Below are positions 60,248 to 64,000 of a stretch of DNA of 64,000 nt, in pieces; position 1 is the stretch's first letter, and each line of letters starts with the position of its first letter. The position numbers were made by a program, and so were the translations under genes. The notes beneath the pieces are model-generated. The model saw only the letters and a program-made list of their open reading frames with translations, made no database searches and was not told where the DNA came from. The DNA lies in assembly GCF_015461835.1 (NCBI RefSeq), contig NZ_JACOPX010000026.1, forward strand, positions 1 to 64,000. The letters run 5' to 3'. The stretch is from Pseudomonas neuropathica. GTDB taxonomy: Bacteria; Pseudomonadota; Gammaproteobacteria; Pseudomonadales; Pseudomonadaceae.

Positions 60248-60601
60248 TTACGGCAGCGCGGCGACGATGGAAATTTCCACCAGAATGCTCGGTTTGGCCA
60301 TTTTCGCTTCGACGGTGGCACGGGCCGGGGCGGCGCCTTTGGGCAGCCACTGGTCCCACACCGAGTTCATCCCGGCAAAGTGTGCTTCGATGTCGTTCAG
60401 GTAGATCGTCGCCGACAGCAGATGCTGTTTGTCGGTGCCGGCCAGATCGAGCAAGCGCTCGATATTGGCCAGTACCTCGCGGGTCTGCTGTTCAACCCCG
60501 GCGTCAAAGTCGTCGCCGACCTGCCCGGCCAGATACACGGTGCCGTTGTGGCTGACGATCTGACTCATGCGCTCATTGGTGAGCTGGCGCTGGATTGACA
60601 T
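60248..60601 (-). CDS. RidA family protein
   Basis: Trimeric RidA/YjgF-like deaminase of 117 aa that removes reactive enamine/imine intermediates. GTVYLAGQVGDDFDAGVEQQ and GAAPARATVEAKMAKPSILV include the arginine that contacts the substrate. Its first 29 bases overlap the end of dadA, so it is translated with the dehydrogenase. That makes sense because DadA generates an imine from D-amino acids. Confidence 0.9.
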   Translation of the reverse strand: MSIQRQLTNERMSQIVSHNGTVYLAGQVGDDFDAGVEQQTREVLANIERLLDLAGTDKQHLLSATIYLNDIEAHFAGMNSVWDQWLPKGAAPARATVEAKMAKPSILVEISIVAALP

Positions 60602-61877
60602 GTTTTGCGGACTCCTGGGTCTTGTTGCCGTAACGGGAAATATCGAGGCCTTCGGCGCTGATCTGCGGCTTTTTCTTCGCCATCAGATCGGCCAGCAAAC
60701 GACCGGAGCCGCACGCCATGGTCCAACCGAGCGTGCCGTGACCGGTGTTGAGGAACAGGTTCTTGAACGGCGTGGCGCCAACGATCGGCGTGCCGTCCGG
60801 GGTGGTCGGACGCAGGCCGGTCCAGAAGCTTGCCTCGGCCAGATTACCGCCCTGAGGATAAAGGTCGTTGACGATCATCTCCAGGGTTTCGCGGCGGCGC
60901 GGGTTCAGCGACAGGTCAAAACCGGCGATTTCGGCCATGCCGCCAACACGGATACGGTTATCGAAACGGGTGATCGCGACCTTGTAGGTCTCGTCGAGAA
61001 TAGTCGAGGTCGGGGCCATTGCCGGGTTGGTGATCGGCACGGTCAGCGAGTAACCCTTGAGCGGATACACCGGGGCTTTGATGCCCAGCGGCTTGAGCAG
61101 TTGCGGCGAGTAGCTGCCGAGCGCCAGAACGTAGCGGTCAGCGGTCTCCAGTTTGCCGTCGATCCACACACCGTTGATGCGATCACCGGCGTAGTCGAGT
61201 TTCTGGATGTCCTGGCCGAAACGGAATTCGACACCGAGTTTCACGGCCATTTCGGCGAGGCGCGTGGTGAAGATCTGGCAGTCGCCGGTCTGGTCATTCG
61301 GCAGGCGCAGGGCGCCGGCGAGGATGTCAGTGACACCCGCCAGGGCAGGTTCGACGCGGGCAATGCCGGCGCGGTCGAGGACTTCAAACGGCACGCCGGA
61401 TTCTTTCAGCACGGCGATGTCTTTGGCGGCGTTATCCAGTTGTGCCTGGGTGCGGAACAATTGAGTCGTGCCGAGGCTGCGGCCTTCGTAGGCGATACCG
61501 GTTTCCGCACGCAGTTCATCGAGGCAGTCGCGGCTGTACTCGGACAGACGCACCATGCGCTCCTTGTTCACCGCGTAACGGCTGGCGGTGCAGTTGCGCA
61601 GCATCTGCGCCATCCACAGGTACTGGTCGATGTCGGCGGTGGCTTTTATCGCAAGAGGGGCGTGGCGCTGCAACAGCCACTTGATCGCCTTCAGCGGCAC
61701 GCCCGGCGCGGCCCACGGCGAGGCGTAGCCCGGCGAGACCTGGCCGGCGTTGGCGAAACTGGTCTCCATGGCCGCGGCTGGCTGCCGGTCGACCACCACC
61801 ACTTCAAACCCGGCACGGGCCAGATAGTAAGCACTGGCGGTACCGATGACGCCGCTACCCAAGACCATTACGCGCAT
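60573..61877 (-). CDS. dadA: D-amino acid dehydrogenase small subunit DadA
   Basis: FAD enzyme of 434 aa oxidising D-alanine to pyruvate and ammonia, with electrons to the respiratory chain. The Rossmann motif is VMVLGSGVIGTASAYYLARA at 3-22. SFANAGQVSPGYASPWAAPG and GHGTLGWTMACGSGRLLAD are the family's FAD contacts. The start at 61877 has GAGGG and gives the expected length. It lies divergent to the Lrp-type regulator. Confidence 0.96.
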   Translation of the reverse strand: MRVMVLGSGVIGTASAYYLARAGFEVVVVDRQPAAAMETSFANAGQVSPGYASPWAAPGVPLKAIKWLLQRHAPLAIKATADIDQYLWMAQMLRNCTASRYAVNKERMVRLSEYSRDCLDELRAETGIAYEGRSLGTTQLFRTQAQLDNAAKDIAVLKESGVPFEVLDRAGIARVEPALAGVTDILAGALRLPNDQTGDCQIFTTRLAEMAVKLGVEFRFGQDIQKLDYAGDRINGVWIDGKLETADRYVLALGSYSPQLLKPLGIKAPVYPLKGYSLTVPITNPAMAPTSTILDETYKVAITRFDNRIRVGGMAEIAGFDLSLNPRRRETLEMIVNDLYPQGGNLAEASFWTGLRPTTPDGTPIVGATPFKNLFLNTGHGTLGWTMACGSGRLLADLMAKKKPQISAEGLDISRYGNKTQESAKHVNPAPAHQ

Positions 61878-62033
61878 TTTTGTATCCCTCATCGCGGCAG
61901 GGCCGCGTACGTCTGTTGTTAGAGCAATGATGCGCGCAGTGTAAAAAAGAAATGCCAGTGCTTTTCACTATATAAGCGCCTATATTTGGCGACAATTCTC
62001 GGCAAAAACCCTTTTCACGGAGGCGCATCCCCT
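61878..62033. promoter_or_regulatory. dadA / Lrp divergent control region
   Basis: A 156-bp gap with an AT-rich core at about 61966-61990 (CACTATATAAGCG and CCTATATTTGGCG), resembling two related half-sites. The divergent Lrp-type protein probably binds here and controls dadA and itself, as known in P. aeruginosa. Exact sites are not resolved. Confidence 0.5.
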
Positions 62034-62522
62034 ATGCGTACCAACACTCAGACCAAACGTGAGCTGGACAAGATCGACCGCAACATCTTGCGGATCCTGC
62101 AAGCGGACGGGCGGATTTCCTTTACCGAACTTGGGGAAAAGGTCGGCCTCTCCACCACGCCCTGCACCGAACGGGTACGGCGTCTGGAGCGTGAAGGGAT
62201 CATCATGGGTTACAACGCCCGGCTGAATCCGCAGCATTTGAAGGGTAGTTTGCTGGTGTTCGTCGAGATCAGCCTCGACTACAAATCCGGCGACACTTTC
62301 GAGGAGTTCCGACGCGCGGTGCTGAAATTGCCGCATGTACTGGAATGTCATCTGGTGTCAGGGGATTTCGACTATCTAGTGAAAGCGCGGATTTCCGAGA
62401 TGGCCTCGTACCGCAAGCTGCTCGGCGACATTCTGCTGAAGCTGCCGCATGTGCGTGAGTCGAAGAGCTATATCGTGATGGAAGAGGTGAAGGAGAGCCT
62501 GAGCCTGCCGATTCCAGACTGA
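62034..62522 (+). CDS. dadR: Lrp/AsnC family regulator of the dad genes
   Basis: Lrp-type regulator of 162 aa. The helix-turn-helix is ILRILQADGRISFTELGEKV plus GLSTTPCTERVRRLEREGII. The effector-binding domain has LLVFVEISLDYKSGDTFEEF and CHLVSGDFDYLVKARISEM. The divergent position to dadA identifies the DadR/Lrp role, activation by alanine being known in P. aeruginosa. The start at 62034 follows GGAGGC. Sixteen upstream in-frame residues are rejected. Confidence 0.9.
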   Translation: MRTNTQTKRELDKIDRNILRILQADGRISFTELGEKVGLSTTPCTERVRRLEREGIIMGYNARLNPQHLKGSLLVFVEISLDYKSGDTFEEFRRAVLKLPHVLECHLVSGDFDYLVKARISEMASYRKLLGDILLKLPHVRESKSYIVMEEVKESLSLPIPD

Positions 62523-62544
62523 AGATTATCGGGCCCGACCCGGC

Positions 62545-62615
62545 CCTATCGCGAGCAGGCTCACTCCTACATTTGGAATGCGTTTCCCTGTAGGAGTGAG
62601 CCTGCTCGCGATGGC
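62545..62615. repeat. REPIN, GAGCCTGCTCGCGAT class
   Basis: Compact doublet, arms ATCGCGAGCAGGCTCACTCC and GGAGTGAGCCTGCTCGCGAT, with spacer ATTTGGAATGCGTTTCCC nearly identical to the copy at 27.1 kb. It separates the Lrp gene from the YkgJ-type gene. Confidence 0.92.
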
Positions 62616-62640
62616 GTCGACTCGGTTCCGAGTGAACGCG

Positions 62641-62994
62641 TTAAACCAACACCTGCCGATTCGCCGCCATGTACTCGAATATCTGCGTCTCCACCCGCGG
62701 ATGAATCAACTCAACCGGGCGCCGCTCATTCGGGCAAGGCAAGGTCTTGGTCGTGCCGAACAAGCGGCAAATCAACGGCCGTTCCTCATACACCGTGCAG
62801 CCATTCGGCCCCAGATGCACACAGTTCAGTTCTTCCATCGCCGCATCCTGTTCGGCGCGGGTCTTGCGCGGCAGGCGCGCCATTTCTTCGGGCGAGGTGG
62901 TTACCGGACCGCAGCAATCGTGACAGCCGGGCACGCACTCGAACGAGGGTATCTGCTGGCGCAAGGTGCGGATTTTCTGGCTGTTGCAGCTCAT
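62641..62994 (-). CDS. YkgJ family cysteine-cluster protein
   Basis: Small protein of 117 aa with a zinc or iron-sulfur type cysteine cluster: CVPGCHDCCGPVTTSPEEMA near 20, NCVHLGPNGCTVYEERPLIC near 57 and TKTLPCPNE. The family's function is unknown. The start at 62994 is followed by MSCNSQKI. The frame continues upstream antisense to the next gene and was trimmed. Confidence 0.88.
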   Translation of the reverse strand: MSCNSQKIRTLRQQIPSFECVPGCHDCCGPVTTSPEEMARLPRKTRAEQDAAMEELNCVHLGPNGCTVYEERPLICRLFGTTKTLPCPNERRPVELIHPRVETQIFEYMAANRQVLV

Positions 62995-63141
62995 TGCAGC
63001 GCTGACCGAGGAGGAATAGACGGCAATTGTGCCGCAAAAGCCGCGATCCAGACACCGCAGGCCGACCAATGTTGCCCACGTTCGGGCGTGCGACTTATGC
63101 TCCGTCAAATTTTCTCGACACTTAGCCATTGGATGACGCCT

Positions 63142-64000
63142 ATGACTGCCCGCGCCTTCACCTCCGCGAGCCAACCCCACGTTGCCTCTTACTACGCCGC
63201 CAGCAGCCTGCCGCAGCCCGATCACCCGGTGTTGCAAGGTGACGTGCTGGCCGACGTGTGTGTGGTCGGCGGCGGCTTTTCCGGGTTGAACACGGCGCTG
63301 GAACTGGCCGAACGCGGCCTCAGCGTGGTGTTGCTGGAAGCGCACAAGATCGGTTGGGGCGCCAGCGGTCGCAACGGCGGGCAGCTGATTCGCGGGGTCG
63401 GTCATGGTCTCGATCAGTTCACCAACGTCATCGGTGCCGACGGCGTGCGCGAGATGAAACTGATGGGCCTGGAAGCGATGGAAATCGTCCGCCAGCGCGT
63501 CGAGCGTTTTCAGATTGCCTGCGACCTGACCTGGGGCTATTGCGACCTCGCCAACAAACCGTCTGACCTCGAAGGCTTTGCCGAAGACGCCGAAGAACTG
63601 CGTGGCCTTGGCTATCGCTACGAAACCCGCTTGCTGCAAGCCCACGACATGCACACGGTGGTCGGTTCCAAACGCTATGTCGGCGGTTTGATCGACATGG
63701 GTTCCGGGCATCTGCATCCGCTGAACCTGGCCTTGGGCGAAGCAGCAGCAGCGCAGCAACTGGGCGTGAAGCTGTTCGAACATTCGGCAGTAACCCGTAT
63801 CGACTACGGCCCTGAAGTGAAGGTGCATACAGCGCAAGGCTCGGTGCGCGCGAAGACGTTGGTGCTTGGCTGCAATGCCTATCTCAACGATCTGAACCCG
63901 CAACTCAGCGGCAAAGTCCTGCCCGCCGGCAGCTACATCATCGCTACCGAGCCGTTAAGCGAAGGGCAGGCGCACGACCTGCTGCCGCAGAACATGGCGG
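63142..64000 (+). CDS. FAD-dependent oxidoreductase (PuuB-like), partial
   Basis: Flavoprotein cut by the window end; 286 residues visible. The dinucleotide motif is VCVVGGGFSGLNTALELAER near 40. GASGRNGGQLIRG, typical of DAO-family enzymes such as gamma-glutamylputrescine oxidase (PuuB), follows. A polyamine or D-amino-acid substrate is plausible given PauR nearby. An ATG nine bases upstream (63133) is also in frame; the start is uncertain. Confidence 0.88.
   Translation, partial: MTARAFTSASQPHVASYYAASSLPQPDHPVLQGDVLADVCVVGGGFSGLNTALELAERGLSVVLLEAHKIGWGASGRNGGQLIRGVGHGLDQFTNVIGADGVREMKLMGLEAMEIVRQRVERFQIACDLTWGYCDLANKPSDLEGFAEDAEELRGLGYRYETRLLQAHDMHTVVGSKRYVGGLIDMGSGHLHPLNLALGEAAAAQQLGVKLFEHSAVTRIDYGPEVKVHTAQGSVRAKTLVLGCNAYLNDLNPQLSGKVLPAGSYIIATEPLSEGQAHDLLPQNMA

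Noticed and set aside
1..64000. CRISPR arrays, tRNA or rRNA genes, full prophage or complete insertion sequences
   Set aside because: No regularly spaced direct repeats, cloverleaf-type sequences, rRNA stretches or transposase genes were seen; all regular repeats are REP, MITE-like or AlgP coding repeats.

Overview
The window is chromosomal DNA from a fluorescent Pseudomonas (P. fluorescens group). This rests on high GC, the gene order, and many REP/REPIN palindromes of the kind typical of that group. The order closely follows the P. aeruginosa ppk-hemB to dadA region as I remember it. Almost everything is core genome, and no tRNA, rRNA, CRISPR array, intact insertion sequence or full prophage was seen.

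Layout. 0.1-8 kb: polyphosphate kinase and porphobilinogen synthase, a DedA membrane protein, ElbB, a YaiI protein and a cytochrome-fused FTR1 iron permease. 8-12.9 kb: a same-strand envelope cluster of two paralogous COG3014 lipoproteins, a YcfL lipoprotein, LpoB and an LpoB/CsgG-like protein. 13-18 kb: LysE exporter, MscS channel, ABC-F ATPase and the lysine/alanine-repeat protein AlgP. 18-27 kb: FKBP isomerase, AlgQ, a DsbB-type oxidoreductase, then the haem genes hemC-hemD-hemX-hemY, algR and argH. The sensor-kinase gene algZ, expected between algR and argH, is reduced to a broken remnant, so AlgR is an orphan here.

27-38 kb: GST, two small proteins, adenylate cyclase CyaA, Rnk, frataxin, and the lppL-lysA-dapF-DUF484-xerC-HAD run. 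38-41.5 kb: SutA, YjbQ, AmtB-GlnK and UbiK. 41.5-43.1 kb: a small accessory islet between ubiK and yifB. It holds a strongly structured leader resembling the C4 antisense RNA of phages P1/P7, a BRO-N antirepressor-like gene, an orphan HigA-like gene and a 65-residue orphan. This is the most unusual part of the window.

43-64 kb: YifB, a DUF4432 epimerase-like protein, a chemoreceptor, a LysR regulator with a divergent MATE transporter, a GGDEF-EAL protein, Rep helicase, xanthine phosphoribosyltransferase, an acetyl-CoA hydrolase/transferase, a MITE-like element and cytochrome c5. The D-alanine catabolism block follows (PauR, DadX, RidA, DadA, with a divergent Lrp-type regulator), then a YkgJ cysteine-cluster protein and an FAD oxidoreductase cut by the window end.

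Functional links: hemB, hemC, hemD, hemX and hemY supply the tetrapyrrole path; lysA and dapF make lysine and diaminopimelate; dadX and dadA convert L-alanine through D-alanine to pyruvate; amtB and glnK handle ammonium.
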